NCBI GenBank assembly: GCA_039000515.1
Contig: JBCFYV010011135.1
Location: 33,013,876 to 33,077,875, forward strand
DNA length: 64,000 bases
Direction of reading: 5' to 3'
From: Timema cristinae
Lineage: Eukaryota > Arthropoda > Insecta > Phasmatodea > Timematidae
Shown here: piece after piece, positions 1 through 11,821 of the stretch
Numbering within the stretch: position 1 is the first letter of the stretch
How the letters are laid out: each line of letters begins with the position of its first letter
The notes under the pieces: generated by a model
What the model saw: the letters and a program-made list of their open reading frames with translations, nothing else
Databases searched by the model: none
What the model was told of the DNA's origin: nothing
Position numbers and translations under genes: made by a program

Positions 1-228
1 AATATATATCTCTCTCTCCGTGGGGTTAGAAGAGAGTAAATAATGTAGAAACTTTTATTGTTAATTTACGAAGAAAGCCTTCAAGCTAAAGTTGTGAGTT
101 GGAGTGCTTGGAGGTAGGGTGGATAATTAGAAAGTTTTAAGAAGACTAATTATAATTAGCAAGAACTGATCGAAAGTCTTGTTAAGAGCCTTATGTAATC
201 CTCGCATGATGTAGAAACCATATATATA

Positions 229-1401
229 AGGATATAGACTTACAAACTAACTTAACCTAGGACAGCAACACTAGCACCAGGAGCTGTAATATCTGGGTAA
301 CAGGACCAACACAGGGATATAGACTTACAAACTAACTTAACCTAGGACAGCAACACTAGCACCAGGAGTTAAAATATCTGGGTAACAGGACCAACACAGG
401 GATATAGACTTACAAACTAACTTAACCTAGGACAGCAACACTAGCACCAGGAGTTGTAATATCTGGGTAACAGGACAAACACAGGGATATAGACTTACAA
501 ACTAACTTAACCTAGGACAGCAACACTAGCACCAGGAGTTGTAATATCTGGGTAACAGGACCAACAGAGGGATATAGACTTACAAACTAGCTTAACCTAG
601 GACAGCAACAATAGCACCAGGAGTTATAATATCTGGGTAACAGGACCAACAGAGGGATATAGACTTACAAACTAACTTAACCTAGGAGAGCAACACTAGC
701 AGCAGGAGTTGTAATATCTGAGTAACAGGACCAACACAGGGATATAGACTTACAAACTAACTTAACCTAGGACAGCAACACTAGCACCAGGAGTTGTAAT
801 ATCTGGGTAACAGGACCAACACAGGGATATAGACTTACAAACTAACTTAACCTAGGACAGCAACACTAGCAGCAGGAGTTGTAATATTGGGTAACAGGAC
901 AACACGGGATATAGATTAAAACTACTTAACCTAGACAGCAAACACTAGCACCAGGAGTTGTAATATCTGGGTAACAGGACCACACGGGATATAGACTTAC
1001 AAACAGCTTAACTAGGACAGCAAACTAGCACCAGAGTTGTAATATCTGGGTAACAGACCAACACAGGGATATAGACTTACAAACTAACTTAACTAGGACA
1101 TCAACACTAGCACCAGGAGCTGTAATATCTGGTAACAGGACCAACACAGGGATATAGACTTACAAACTAACTTAACCTAGGACAGCAACACTAGCACCAG
1201 GAGTTGTAATATCTGGGTAACAGGACCAACATAGGGATATAGACTTACAACTAACTTAACCTAGGACAGCAACACTAGCACCAGGAGTTGTAATATCTGG
1301 GTGACAGAACGAACACAGGGATATAGACTTACAAACTAACTTAACCTAGGACAGCAACACTAGCACCAGGAGTTGTAATATCTGTGTGACAGGACCAACA
1401 C
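229..1401. repeat. 85-bp minisatellite array A (first locus)
   Basis: About 14 head-to-tail copies of an 85-bp unit containing GATATAGACTTACAAACTA and GGACAGCAACACTAGCACC. Copies at both ends are near-identical; those around 880-1140 carry many 1-bp deletions. The same unit forms a second array at 41196-42870 in the same orientation, with single relics near 5356-5380 and 23158-23196. Stops occur in every unit, so it is not coding. Confidence 0.95.
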
Positions 1402-1756
1402 ATACACAACTTTGATCCCCCACACCACTCATCTACTCGAGTCCTTATCCTCCACAAAGGATCACCGGGTGTCGCTCTAATAGCTCATACTTCATCTCCT
1501 TAACTAACACAATCACTGGTATTTTAGTGTTTTCCTCCCCTCTCTATGGTCCTACAACACCGACCCTGGGGTATATTTCCGGTCTTTGTGTGTTCACAAT
1601 GGTCCTCCACTCCTCAGACTACCCCCCCCCCCCTCCTCTGCAACGGGGACAGTAAGAGACGACAACTAAAACAGGTGGGGGCAACATGTTGAAGGTTCCA
1701 ATACTGGACGAGGGCTTCAAGGTAGCCTCGTCCGTGCTCGGGTAGGTTAGTTATCT
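1402..1756. other. Unassigned sequence
   Basis: No repeat partner inside the window and no credible exon. It contains a 12-base C run at about 1622-1633. Confidence 0.4.
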
Positions 1757-2051
1757 TAAAAGGCCGCATTAAACGTAGCAGGTTGCAGCGCTGCAAGATG
1801 ATCGTGTAATACACCTAAATGATCGGTGCGCGTATCAGAAAGCTGGCAGCGCAAATATCAAACGAGTTTGATATTTTATGATCGGATGACTGCTTTCTGC
1901 ACCGTGTAATCGCTTACTGGGCTTCCAACTCGTCGAATTTTGTACTGCGTGTGCGTGCGCCTGGTCGAGATAAGGTAGTATCAGACCAGAGGATATATTT
2001 TCTCGACATTTTCGTTCATGTGGACCACGTTCACTGTGTTTATATTAGACT

Positions 2052-2533
2052 ACTAGATAGCTGTTGCCCGCGGCTTTGCTCGCGTGGAAGTTGATTATAT
2101 ACAAATACGAAAATATACATATGTATTTACAGATTAATTTAAAATATTACGTTACGTTGATGACCATAACTTGACCTCAGATCAAAAATATGCAAGTCCG
2201 ATACAAATTTTCACCCCCTTTTTCATCCCTTATTAAATAAAATTTCCAAAATTCCTGAAACACGTATTTATTTGTTTTACGTCAATAACCGAAATACAAA
2301 ATTTTGTTTAGGTAACTTTCAAAATGACGGACTTTCATACATATTATCATGCATATTATCATCCCCTATTTTGACCCCTATGGTGATTTTCTAATCCTTT
2401 CTAGGGGTGCCTACATAACAAAATGAATATACGGTCCGAATTTCATGCTTGTAGCCTTGATAGTTTGCGCTCGGCGATGATGAATCAGTCAGTCCAGTCA
2501 GTCAGGACATGTTATTTTATAAGTATAGATAGA
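2052..2533 (+). mobile_element. G-family short retroposon-like repeat, copy 1
   Basis: Begins CTAGATAGCTGTTGCCCGC and the GCTTTGCTCGCGTGG motif. Ends with a CAGTCAGTCAGGACATG block and TTATAAGTATAGATA. It is about 95% identical to 25180-25648. Such ends are widespread in insects and are usually interpreted as 3' ends or non-autonomous derivatives of non-LTR elements. It is inserted in the Harbinger-like element. Confidence 0.75.
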
Positions 2534-2599
2534 CTAAATATGTTTGTAGGTGTCTTCATTCATACGTTTAAGTAGTTTCGGAAGTCATCAGCATCTAAT

Positions 2600-2821
2600 T
2601 CAGGTAAAATCATGACAGTATGTGACACATTGTTCCGTTTTATCACCAAATTTCGATTCCACACAAGTTTGTTTCTGCGTTTTACAAACACTACGAGATT
2701 TCAAACTTTGGTAGTACTCGTACAATATAAGCAGCTCTTCGTCTTCTTGTTGTAGACGAGACATCTTCACAAATTTAACCAGCAAAACTAAGTGAGGACA
2801 ATAAAATATTTCCCTCTCCAC
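2600..2821 (-). pseudogene. Fragment of a possible Harbinger transposase N-terminus
   Basis: A 73-codon minus-strand frame. From an internal Met at about 2764 it reads MSRLQQEDEELLILYEYYQS, an acidic, Leu-rich start like the N-terminal region of HARBI1-type transposases. No DDE catalytic residues are present, because the downstream part of the element is missing or replaced by the G insertion. It lies inside TAA-flanked inverted repeats, which supports the reading. Low-complexity resemblance alone would not be convincing, and it could be chance. Confidence 0.3.
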
Positions 2822-2953
2822 TGAGTGGCAAGATGATCATTCGTCAGAATGCAGCTTGTGTATAATAGGTAGCCCAGATTTGTCAGCTCGCAGCGCTGTA
2901 GAAAGATGTCAGAAAGCAGCGCTGCGAGCTGCTACGTTTAATGCGGCCTTTAA

Positions 2954-3325
2954 TGCCGCATTATTCGTGGCAGAATACAGCACTCAAAGATCATCATGTA
3001 GTGCTTCATTCATACGTTCGTCGAAAATAGGGCACAGAATCTGCTTCAGTGGCGCAGAAATTCACTCGCTCTATGTTGACCCATGATCAGTGTCGGCTCG
3101 TGTATAGGCACTGCGGAACTGCAGCACCCCCTATTTCCACTTGATATTATCGATAACATTTAATATAATGAGTCCTTTTTTCTTTATTTTTGTAGTACAA
3201 TATATATTCCTTAAGCTTAATGTCAGTACTTCAGTAGCCATCAGCCAGTTTATGAAAATTATACAAAAAATCTTTGTATGGAACTGTGCGCTTCACAGTG
3301 CCAGCGACGTGATGTTTGACTGTTG
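2954..3325. other. Unassigned sequence
   Basis: Moderate GC near 2880-3110, then AT-rich. A stretch at 2951-2970 (AATGCCGCATTATTCGTGG) echoes the adjacent Harbinger terminus. No supported exon. Confidence 0.35.
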
Positions 3326-3337
3326 TGCGCATGCGCA
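3326..3337. promoter_or_regulatory. NRF-1/Ewg-type palindrome
   Basis: TGCGCATGCGCA is a perfect 12-bp palindrome matching the NRF-1 (insect Ewg) consensus. The next 100 bp are relatively GC-rich, with an initiator-like TCAG at about 3433. No exon can be attached to it, so promoter function is a guess. Confidence 0.3.
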
Positions 3338-3562
3338 CATAGGAGGGAAGTGGGGAGGAAGGCGGGACTGCTAGGTAGAGAGAGCACTGCTGCTCTCGCA
3401 GTGCCGGCTGTGGCGTAATGGTGGAAGGAAGTTTTTTTTTACTCAGCGTGTGTTGTGCTTAAAAACCGTGTACCATATTCTTGAATGTGATAAAGTGTAG
3501 AAGAATGTAGAGTTAGATTATTATTCTGTTTCCAGCTATTCTCTTTGATTAATTTTTACATA

Positions 3563-3786
3563 GACCCACTTCGTTGGCCACATTGTTTTAGGCGCTAATC
3601 TCGTTGTAGACTAGAATGCCAATGACGGTGAGATAGAGGTTCGAATCTTGGTTGGGTATACTGAGTTTCTTCTTAAAAATTGTGTCACACTCTCCGTCCA
3701 CGCAAATTCGGGCACACCTCCTCCAAAATATAACCTCTTAATTCATTAGCTTATAACCTGAACGGCTAGTAAGACGTGATGCTAGG
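3563..3786 (+). mobile_element. S3 SINE
   Basis: Leu-like tRNA head (CTTCGTTGGCCACATTG), box B AGGTTCGAATC, conserved body (CTCTCCGTCCACGCAAAT) and tail ATAACCTGAACGGCTAGTAA. Complete but diverged; the microsatellite tail is lost. Confidence 0.85.
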
Positions 3787-3899
3787 AAAAATTCATGAGA
3801 AAATGAAGTGCACCAATTTTGATGTAATTTTTAACAATACCGGGATATGAATTTTAATACAAAAAATAGTTAGAGAAGATTTTGAAAAAACATTTATAA

Positions 3900-4130
3900 T
3901 TTTTTTTTCACTCTCAAGTAAACTGCAGTACCCTTAATTTTATGGTTAGATGGTTTTCCAAAAAATACCTCTCGGGATGAACTCAATGAAAAGCCTAAAT
4001 ACAGACAGAAGGCATCGCAATTTTTTTTTTTTTTTTAAATTGTTAAGTAAGTCGTGAAATGTTGGCGTTCATCGAAATTTAAAGTTTTTTTTTTTTTGCG
4101 ATCCATTAACCCCTAAAAAACACAAGTTCA
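3900..4130 (+). repeat. D-family repeat fragment
   Basis: Shares ACAGACAGAAGGCATCGC plus a T run and a downstream GAAATGTTGGCGTTCATCG with copies at 20880-21130 and 27340-27985. The class is unknown. Confidence 0.55.
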
Positions 4131-4438
4131 AGTTACCTTGCATTTGTTTCCGCTTGTCTCTTCGTCATTTCCGGTCCACGTTATTTTTTTTCCTTGTTAC
4201 TTCTAAGCCGGACTTGGGCGAGACTGTAGCGTTCATAAATAAGTCTCTTGAGTTTTTTTTTCCACCCCCGCACCCTCTTGCCGCTCCCCCTCCCTCCCCA
4301 AGATACCCAAGGTCCCAGTTACTCGCTGAGCCACCGAAGCGTTAAATAGGGAACGACTCATTCTACGCTACGCTGCGCCAGTATCGGTATTTAAGAAGGA
4401 CCGTCTCACGATATTTAATGTTGTGGCTTTTTTTTTTA

Positions 4439-4670
4439 TCACCGCGTCTTTCCAACCGTTCAAATTATATACTAATTGCGTTGTGGTTTTAAGGCTTAGG
4501 AAGGTTGTATTTTAAATTAAGTGTACCCGCATTTATATAGGAAGAGAATGGGAAACCATTTTAAAAAAAACACCTCAGTACACTCGACCGAGATTCGAAC
4601 CTCTATCTCCCAATTATTGTCGACTAATGCGAGAGTAGTGCCTTAGACCACGTGGCCACCGAAGTGGGTA
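4439..4670 (-). mobile_element. S3 SINE
   Basis: Starts at the tail (CACCGCGTCTTTCCAACCG) and ends at the tRNA head (GTGGCCACCGAAGTGGG). The box B complement GATTCGAACCTC is intact. Confidence 0.85.
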
Positions 4671-4812
4671 GATGGAGTTACTTATGAAGAAAATTAGTAT
4701 ATATACGATCCTAGTTCTGAATTACCGAACAAATTTTTGGACTGGATACGTAATCAAATTTATGCTGCCAAGATACGTAAATGAAACCTAACAATGTGCC
4801 GTGATCTTTTCT

Positions 4813-5226
4813 ATACTAATATTATAAAGAGGAAAGATTTTTTTTTTTGTAATGGATTAACTCAAAAATTACTGGACCGATTTTAAAAACTCTTTCACCA
4901 ATATAAAGCTACATTATCAGCGAGTAACATAGGCTATATTTTATTTTTAAAATTTAATTTATTCCTCATAAAAATGTCGATAGTATATTATATAGTCGTT
5001 GGAAAAAAAAAGTTGTTGAAGAGAAAATTGGGGTTGGTGAAGGGGGGCGGGGGTGTAGGGGTGAGGAAAGAGGAATGAGATGAAAATAGGAGGGAGGATA
5101 AAAAGAGGGAGGGGGCTATACAGTGATGGTAGGACTATATTAAAAAAAAACATTGTTTTTATATTGACATTATGGATGATTTTAAGCTTTGTTTTACAGG
5201 ATTCTTTACAATATTTTTTTACGGGT
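4813..5226 (-). mobile_element. H-family retroposon-like repeat, copy 1
   Basis: Minus-oriented. Its 3' end is at the left (TACTAATATTATAAAGAGG) and it contains TACTGGACCGATTTTAAAAA and AACATAGGCTATATTTTA, a 3'-end motif common to insect non-LTR repeats. A second copy lies inverted at 57347-57780. An internal G-rich stretch (5040-5115) appears in both copies. Confidence 0.75.
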
Positions 5227-5355
5227 AAAGGGACTTGTTATTTAAAAAAAAAAAAAGCAAAACTCTTCCTTGGCCCATTCAACCATCAAAACGCCATTCC
5301 CAACTTAGAAAACTTTCGCTTGACATAAAACAGTAATCTTTGGCCCTGACCACAC

Positions 5356-5380
5356 GGAGTTGTAATATCTGTCGAACAAG
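5356..5380 (+). repeat. Relic of 85-bp minisatellite A
   Basis: GGAGTTGTAATATCTG followed by a degraded GGTAACAGGACC-like block matches the array unit. It is a single decayed monomer. Confidence 0.35.
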
Positions 5381-5669
5381 ACACGATCACATATTAAATT
5401 AATAATTATTTCAGTCCGATATGCAACTCTTGACATTTTCTTAGTTTTGCACACAATTATTACATAAAATATGCAACTTTTTTTAGAAGAACCCTATATC
5501 ACGTGACTTGCAATACAGAGTTTCAGATAGAATGGCACGTGGCACATAAGATAATCCAGTCGTAATGGGGTCATCTGACGAATATCTAATACTAACGGCA
5601 ATATTATCAAACGGTGAAAGATATATTATTTATTTGAGTTATTTTAACGTACACTTATGAACAGATTGA

Positions 5670-5912
5670 TTGAGAATTTCTATGAGCGGGAGCAAAAGGC
5701 CCTACCAATTTTCACATACCTTTCAAGGTTCTTTTAAATGCCCAAAATCAACACGTGACCGACGGATTTACTTCCCCATTCGAAGAAAATTGTGCTACGG
5801 ATTTGATTTTGTTTTTTTTATCGTCAAATAAAAATCTGTCGAACGCCAGCTGGGTTTGAACTCACGAATATTGAGTGTTGAGGCAAGCACTATACTCAAT
5901 GGCAACAGAGGT
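5670..5912 (-). mobile_element. S4 SINE
   Basis: Minus-oriented. The head at the right includes the box B complement GCTGGGTTTGAACTCACGAA. The body carries TTTACTTCCCCATTCGAAG, and the far end is GAGAATTTCTATGAGCG. Related copies are at 36393-36612 (full) and 44540-44625 (3' part). It lacks the shared S1-S3 tail. Confidence 0.7.
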
Positions 5913-5997
5913 AGATGTGAAATATATAAATAGTACGCTGTAGCTCACAGGTTACTCCTGTATTTTATCTTAAAAAAAAAAATATTATATATATATA

Positions 5998-6249
5998 CCC
6001 TCCTCGGTGGCGTAGTTGGCTAACGCGCTAGGCGTGTTGAGCTCGACTGTTGAGGACGGGGAGATAGAGGTTCGAATCTCGGTCGGGTGAACTGGGGGGG
6101 GGGGGTGTTCCTAAATGGTTTTCCACTCTCCCTCCACGCAAATGCGGGTTCACTTCCTCTAATTCAACCTTCCCAATTCCTAATCCATTAGCGTAATTAG
6201 TACTTAAAGCGAACGGGTAGTAAGACGCGGCGCTATTATTATTATTATC
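5998..6249 (+). mobile_element. S1 SINE
   Basis: Complete: head TCGGTGGCGTAGTTGGCTAA, box B GAGGTTCGAATC, body, tail CGAACGGGTAGTAAGACG and (ATT)n. It lacks the usual TATAACC before the tail. TTATCTTAAAA occurs shortly before the head region and again after the tail, a possible TSD. Confidence 0.9.
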
Positions 6250-6479
6250 TTAAAATAAACATTTACTAAAAACCAAATAATATCTAACCTACTTAGATGA
6301 AAAAGATGAAATAGAACATCTCTTGTCCACCAAAGAACATACCAATCAATTTAATTTTCAAAGACTATAGACATAGATATTATTACATCTATATTAGTAA
6401 ATGATTTCATTTCTTTAACAGATGCAAATATTTGATCGAAATTAGAAATTTCTGTTTATGTAACGTGCCCTTAAGGTCA

Positions 6480-6680
6480 TTTCAATGGTAAAAAAAAAGC
6501 TGACATTTTATTTGTGATGTTAAACAGGGTCTGGATAAAACGTTAAATCAAAACCACCGAGTGGATTTTGAGAAAATATTTACTTTCTCTTTTTTGCCTT
6601 TCAGTAAGCCATCTTTAATTTTGGTTTGGATATCTAATTCCAAAAATATCCGCAGGCAAAAGAGAAAATACACATATCCA
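6480..6680 (+). repeat. D-family repeat fragment
   Basis: Shares GTGGATTTTGAGAAAA and GATATCTAATTCCAAAAAT with 27620-27760 and similar words with 51480-51600. Truncated on both sides. Confidence 0.55.
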
Positions 6681-6741
6681 GTGGAAGCGGGACTGACCCC
6701 CCCACCCCCCAAAATAAAAAAATCTAATTAAAAATAAAGTT

Positions 6742-7037
6742 GGTGACCTGGCGATCTAGGGGTAAGGTGTCGGACTTCTGTACTGGGGGTGTCCGGGGTT
6801 CAATCCTCGGTCCCGGCACAGATTTATCTGATTACCAAACCCTTCCTTCACCTCTGACAAGACATCTTGTGAATGTGTGGAATGCCAGGTCTCCACCGTG
6901 GTTCGGATCCCACGTTAAACTGTAGGTCCTCCATTTCATCTCACAATCACCCTACCATTACACATTAGCGTAAGTTCGTGTAACCCGAACGGGTAGTAAG
7001 ACGCGGTGCTAATAATAAAAATAATAATAAATAAAAA
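6742..7037 (+). mobile_element. S2 SINE
   Basis: Complete, with head GACCTGGCGATCTAGGGGTA, box B GGGGTTCAATCCTCGG, body CCACCGTGGTTCGGATCCCA, and tail AACCCGAACGGGTAGTAAGA with an (ATA)n end. Confidence 0.9.
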
Positions 7038-7188
7038 CTATTATACAAAAATAGAAAGCAAATTATATTGTAATAATGTCTTGTCTTGTGGTAGTACGTA
7101 TACACTTAAAAAAAGATAAAAGTAGTAATTAACTTCAGTTTCACTTCTTAACCATGAATAATAAGATGTAATGTCAAAATTTCGTAAA

Positions 7189-7211
7189 ATATATATATAT
7201 ATATATATATA
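7189..7211. repeat. (AT)n microsatellite
   Basis: Uninterrupted AT dinucleotides, flanked by AT-rich sequence. Confidence 0.9.
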
Positions 7212-7559
7212 TTACAGTTGACCCATGTTTGCATTCACTAATAATTAATATACTTTTTATGACTGAATAGAAAATGTAATTTTTTTTTGAAGTTTGTAAA
7301 ATTAATATATTTTCTATTAAAAGTCATAAAAAAAAGTATATCAATTTTTTAATAAGAATGAGTCTACCTCAATATATGTATTTTTGTACAAAATTTTGAT
7401 TTTTTTCCCCGCCTCTTTCAGTGTATGTGGCAGATTTGTCCAACCACCCCCGCCCCCCCTCCACCAGTTAGCCCCCCCCCCACCAATTAGCCCCCCCCTC
7501 TTCCCTCCCCCACGAAATAAAATACACCTGTAAAAGATAATTATGAAACACGTAGGTGT

Positions 7560-7720
7560 CAATTTTAAGCTCTATCGGGAAAATGGTATCGGCTCTATTT
7601 CAGAAATATAGACAGACAGACTGAGATCAGGGCAAGAACACATTTTTTTCTGTTTTTGAAATATATGAAACGTCAACATATTATCAAAATATCAAAAGTG
7701 ATTTTTTTTAACGATCGCAT
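7560..7720 (+). repeat. Possible D-family fragment
   Basis: Contains AGACAGACAGACTGAG, a T run and GAAACGTCAACATATTA, spaced as in other D copies but with low similarity. The preceding 7440-7510 is C-rich. Confidence 0.35.
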
Positions 7721-7893
7721 TAATTTTCTGACCTAGTGATCGGGAAAACATAACAGTTGAATTCACCATGTTATTCAAAATTTAATAATTCTTGGTGGCT
7801 TGAATTTTTATGCTCCAAATTTATCACAACCTCAATCAGCAACAAATATTTGGTAATATTTGGTAATTTGGTAGAGTAATATAATGTACAAAG

Positions 7894-8450
7894 AACTAAG
7901 CAAGGTAGCAGCCTTACCTTGACTGATTACACTATGACCCTATCTTATACGCTACACCATAGTGGAACCAAGCAAGGTAGCAGCCTTACCTTGACTGATT
8001 ACACTATGACCCTATCTTATAAGCTACACCATAGTGGAACCAAGCAAGGTAGCAGCCTTACCTTGACTGATTACACTATGACCCTATCTTATACGCTACA
8101 CCATAGTGGAACCAAGCAAGGTAGCAGCCTTACCTTGACTGATTACACTATGACCCTATCTTATAAGCTACACCATAGTGGAACCAAGCAAGGTAGCAGC
8201 CTTACCTTGACTGATTACACTATGACCCTATCTTATAAGCTACACCATAGTGGAACCAAGCAAGGTAGCAGCCTTACCTTGACTGATTACACTATGACCC
8301 TATCTTATACGCTACACCATAGTGGAACCAAGCAAGGTAGCAGTCTTACCTTGACTGATTACACTATGACTATCTTATACGCTACACCATAGTGGAACCA
8401 AGCAAGGTAACCGTCTTACCTTGACTGATTTGACTATGACCCTATCTTTA
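7894..8450. repeat. 72-bp minisatellite B (first locus)
   Basis: About 7.5 copies of a 72-bp unit (CAAGGTAGCAGCCTTACCTT, then GACTGATTACACTATGACCC). Because 72 is a multiple of 3, a 157-codon plus-strand frame runs through 7919-8392 with a 24-residue period (DYTMTLSYTLHHSGTKQGSS). This is a by-product of the period and not evidence of a gene. Each unit holds nested inverted repeats (CCATAGTG/CACTATGA and CAAGGTA/TACCTTG), so it can fold into a hairpin. The unit recurs at 22309-22522 and 39386-39598. Confidence 0.95.
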
Positions 8451-8673
8451 AACGTGAAAGGAGTGTTTACTGACTAGTGTACACTACAAATGCTGTCTGG
8501 TAGTAAGTTAATTTGTCAATCCGGAGGAAGAAATTATATTGTTATAGTGGCAACACTGTGGGTGAGTGAGTCACGAGTTCATAAAAAAACATCGACATTT
8601 TTTATGAGAGGTCATTCTTTATATGGTTCTAGGGAGAGCTGTGAAGTGTATATTAATATCGTCGTATAGGCCA

Positions 8674-9440
8674 GTTGTTATAGGAAGAACCTTCCTTATC
8701 TGACAGCTAGAACAGTTACTACAGTCCAATGTTCATAGGGAGAACCTTATCTGACAACTAGAACAGTCACTACAGTCCAATGTTCATAGGAAGAACCTTA
8801 TCTGACAGCTAGAACAGTCACTGTAGTCCAATGTTCATAGGAAGAACCTTATCTGACAACTAGAACAGTCACTGTAGTCCAATGTTCATAGGAAGAACCT
8901 TATCTGACAGCTAGAACAGTTACTACAGTCCAATGTTCATAGGAAGAACCTTATCTGACAGCTAGAACAGTTACTACAGTCCAATGTTCATAGGAAGAAC
9001 CTTATCTGACAGCTAGAACAGTCACTACAGTCCAATGTTCATAGGAAGAACCTTATCTGACAGCTAGAACAGTTACTACAGTCCAATGTTCACAGGAAGA
9101 ACCTTATCTGACAGCTAGAACAGTCACTACAGTCCAATGTTCATAGGAAGAACCTTATCTGACAGCTAGAACAGTCACTACAGTCCAATGTTCATAGGAA
9201 GAACCTTATCTGACAACTAGAACAGTCACTACAGTCCAATGTTAATAGGAAGAACCTTATCTGACAGCTAGAACAGTCACTGTAGTCCAATGTTCATAGG
9301 AAGAACCTTATCTGACAGCTAGTACAGTTACTACAGTCCAATGTTCATAAAACCTTATCTGACAGCTAGAACATTACTACAGTCCAATGTTCATAGGAAA
9401 ACCTTATCTGACAGCTACAACAGTTACTACATCCAATGTT
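8674..9440. repeat. 51-bp minisatellite C (first locus)
   Basis: About 15 copies of a 51-bp unit with AGGAAGAACCTTATCTGACA and GCTAGAACAGTCACTACAGT. The last three copies carry small deletions. The same unit forms 14396-14852 in the same orientation. Confidence 0.95.
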
Positions 9441-10190
9441 GTTCCTGTGAATATAAGAACTGTATTCTCAACTTGTCGGATATCTGGATAGTTTTTATGA
9501 ATGAAATTAAGTTTCTCAGGCATCAGAATTGAACTTAAGTGTCAAGTCACCGCGGTCCATTTAGCGGGAATAAAGAAGAAAGGGGAGGGGTAAGGGCAGA
9601 GCAAAGAGAAAGGAGTCCGGAAACGAGGCGCCGCTTGGACTAACGACTTGCGGACCAAGGCACAACGTTGCTCTATGGGACGCAAGTTGTCGGGATACGG
9701 TTCTCAATGTTGGTCCACAATACTGATCCATTTATAGATTGTGATAAAAAAAAAGGCCACCGGACACAGAATCGAACGAACGGTAGTAAGATGCAGTGCT
9801 GAAATTGATTTTCCTTAGCGATGAATTTACACCGTTCCAGGCCCCACTGCTTCACTAAAATCTATAGGATCTTTGTCAACCGGACCTCTGATCTGTAGCC
9901 AGGAACTCTCTCCATCAGAACACAAGTACACATTATATATTTTTTTATTAGGTGTTCTGTTTTACGACAGATCCATTCCCTTTTTTCGTGACCTGAAACA
10001 ACCAATGCACCGGCCTCTGAACCTTTTCAGCTCAGAATTTTTTCTTCCTTCAAGTCATCCAATATTTGAATCCTCCTCCTTCTAAGCTCCTCTTTCCCTC
10101 ACCTTTCCTTCTATGACGTCGTACAGAAGACAGTTCCTCTAAATTGTCGATCCAGTTTGCTTTGTACCGAAGAAACATCCAAACAGATCT
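9441..10190. other. Unassigned sequence with a SINE-tail scrap
   Basis: At 9775-9802 the words GAACGGTAGTAAGATGCAGTG resemble the S1-S3 tail, so this may be a fragment. At 9870-9900 a GTAGCCAGGAACTCTC stretch resembles the complement of the tRNA-like head at 22878. No exon recognised. Confidence 0.35.
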
Positions 10191-10194
10191 CTTC

Positions 10195-10630
10195 TCACTC
10201 ACTCTTCTTAAGACTTTTCATTTGTCCCCCTGTCTGTCCACCTGATCTTCTCACCCACTATTCTTAGTACTTCATTTGTCCCCTGTTGTCCATCTGATCT
10301 TCTCACCCACTATTCTTAGTACTTGTTCATTGTCCCCCTGTCTGTCCACTGATCTCACCATTCTTCTTAGGACTTGTTCATTTGTCCCCCTGTCTGTCCA
10401 CCTATCTCACCATTCTTCTTAAGACTTGTTCATTGTCCCCCTGTCTGTCCACCTGATCTTCTCACCACTCTTCTTAGGACTTGTTCATTTGTCCCCTGTC
10501 TGTCCACCTGATCTTCTCACCACTCTTCTTAGGACTTGTTCATTTGTCCCCCTGTCTGTCCACTGATCTTCTCACCATTCTTCTTAGGACTTGTTCATTT
10601 GTCCCCTGTTTGTCCACCTGATCTTCTCCA
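10195..10630. repeat. 55-bp minisatellite D1
   Basis: About 8 copies of a unit near 55 bp (CTTAGGACTTGTTCATTTGT, CCTGTCTGTCCACCTGATCT) with frequent small deletions. Seen only here. Confidence 0.9.
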
Positions 10631-11365
10631 ACACATTTCAAAGAACTCCAATTATTTCTTGTCCATCTTCCTGAGAGTCCAAGTTTCTGCTCCAATTGTA
10701 GCATTTCATCAGTTTCTTTCTCAGTACCAAACTCAAATAATAGAACTAAAAAAAAACACTACAACCCGATTGTCGCTTAGTGTTCATCCTAATCACTTAA
10801 TTTTATAACATTTTTTTTAACTAACATTAATGTCTGCGAGAGTCATGAATATAAATAAATAAATAAATAAATAAACGAGCTATTAAAAAGTTCAACAAGG
10901 TTGTTTAGCTCAGATAAAGAGATAATATTCTTTCACAAACGCCGTCTGTATATATTATTTTTTTATTTAATGTTTTTCCTTTTTCTCTTCAACTAATATC
11001 TGGCTGCAGATTACAGAAAATTCCGCCAGGATCGCACACGTAGATAGATATATTTAAATACCCGAGAAGTGGCTCATAATAAGTGTTGAGCGAAACCGTT
11101 TTAGGAATGTAGCAACTATTTTTATTCTCTTAAATTAGCGTTATTTGGACCATACGTAAATATTCATATAAAAATATGTTTAGTTTTTGTTTTTTGAATA
11201 ATTAACTATGAATTTTACTAGGTTCAGTAGCCAAATTGTACAAGGCAGCGAATTTAAGACCTTTTTAACTTACAACCACCTAAGAAAAGAAATCTATCAT
11301 GACACACCATACAATTGTTTAAGGAGAGTTTTTTTAATCATTAAAAAATAATACACTAGCCAACT
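10631..11365. other. AT-rich unassigned sequence
   Basis: Contains an (AAAT)n run at about 10853-10873. No repeat partner or exon recognised. Confidence 0.4.
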
Positions 11366-11631
11366 TTTTTTAATCGGAACTAATTGTGACCGAAACTTAT
11401 TCGATTAACCGTGAGAATACTGGGATACAGTATTTTTACGAGTTTTAAATTACAGTTGAATGAGTTTAATCAAATGTTTCTTTATTTAACTGATGTATAT
11501 CACGTGATATGTACTGTAATTATTGTTGGTTACAGGAAAACACTTTGTGTTGACTACAACATGTAAATATTAAACATTTTATTATCAGATATCACTGTTT
11601 ATTACAATTATATTTTAAATTTGAGCTTGTT

Positions 11632-11821
11632 TATTATTATTATTATTATTATTATATTATTAACACCGCGTCTTACTACCCGTTCGGGTTGTACGCATTT
11701 ACGCTAATGTGTAATGGTAGGGTGATCGTGAGATGAAATGGAGGACCTACAGCTTAACGTGGAATCCGAACCACGTTGAAGGCCTGGCATTCCTCACATT
11801 CACAAGTTGTGATTAATATTA
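11632..11821 (-). mobile_element. 5'-truncated S2 SINE in P element
   Basis: (ATT)n, then CGTCTTACTACCCGTTCGGG and the S2 body, stopping at AAGTTGTGATTAATA without a tRNA head. It is flanked by GAGCTTGTT at 11623-11631 and 11822-11830, a 9-bp TSD. The homologous P copy has the empty site GAGCTTGGTAA near 18461. Confidence 0.85.

Larger units (their letters stand above)
1760..2950 (-). mobile_element. PIF/Harbinger-like DNA transposon remnant
   Basis: The ends form a terminal inverted repeat of about 35 bp. Both start AAGGCCGCATTAAACGTAGC when read inward, continue to GCAGCGCTGC, and differ at about 2 positions. Both ends are flanked by the trinucleotide TAA (1757-1759 and 2951-2953), the target duplication typical of PIF/Harbinger. 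A G-family repeat (2052-2533) sits inside. Without it the element is about 710 bp, too short for an autonomous copy. A short minus-strand reading frame survives at 2600-2821. Superfamily assignment rests on TAA duplication plus that weak protein similarity. Confidence 0.6.

Noticed and set aside
229..1401. CRISPR-like regular repeat array
   Set aside because: Units are contiguous with no unique spacers, and the DNA is clearly eukaryotic. It is a minisatellite.
7919..8392. 157-codon open frame with a 24-residue repeat
   Set aside because: It lies wholly within the 72-bp minisatellite. The period is divisible by three, so one frame stays open automatically. Other loci of the unit carry frame-breaking indels.
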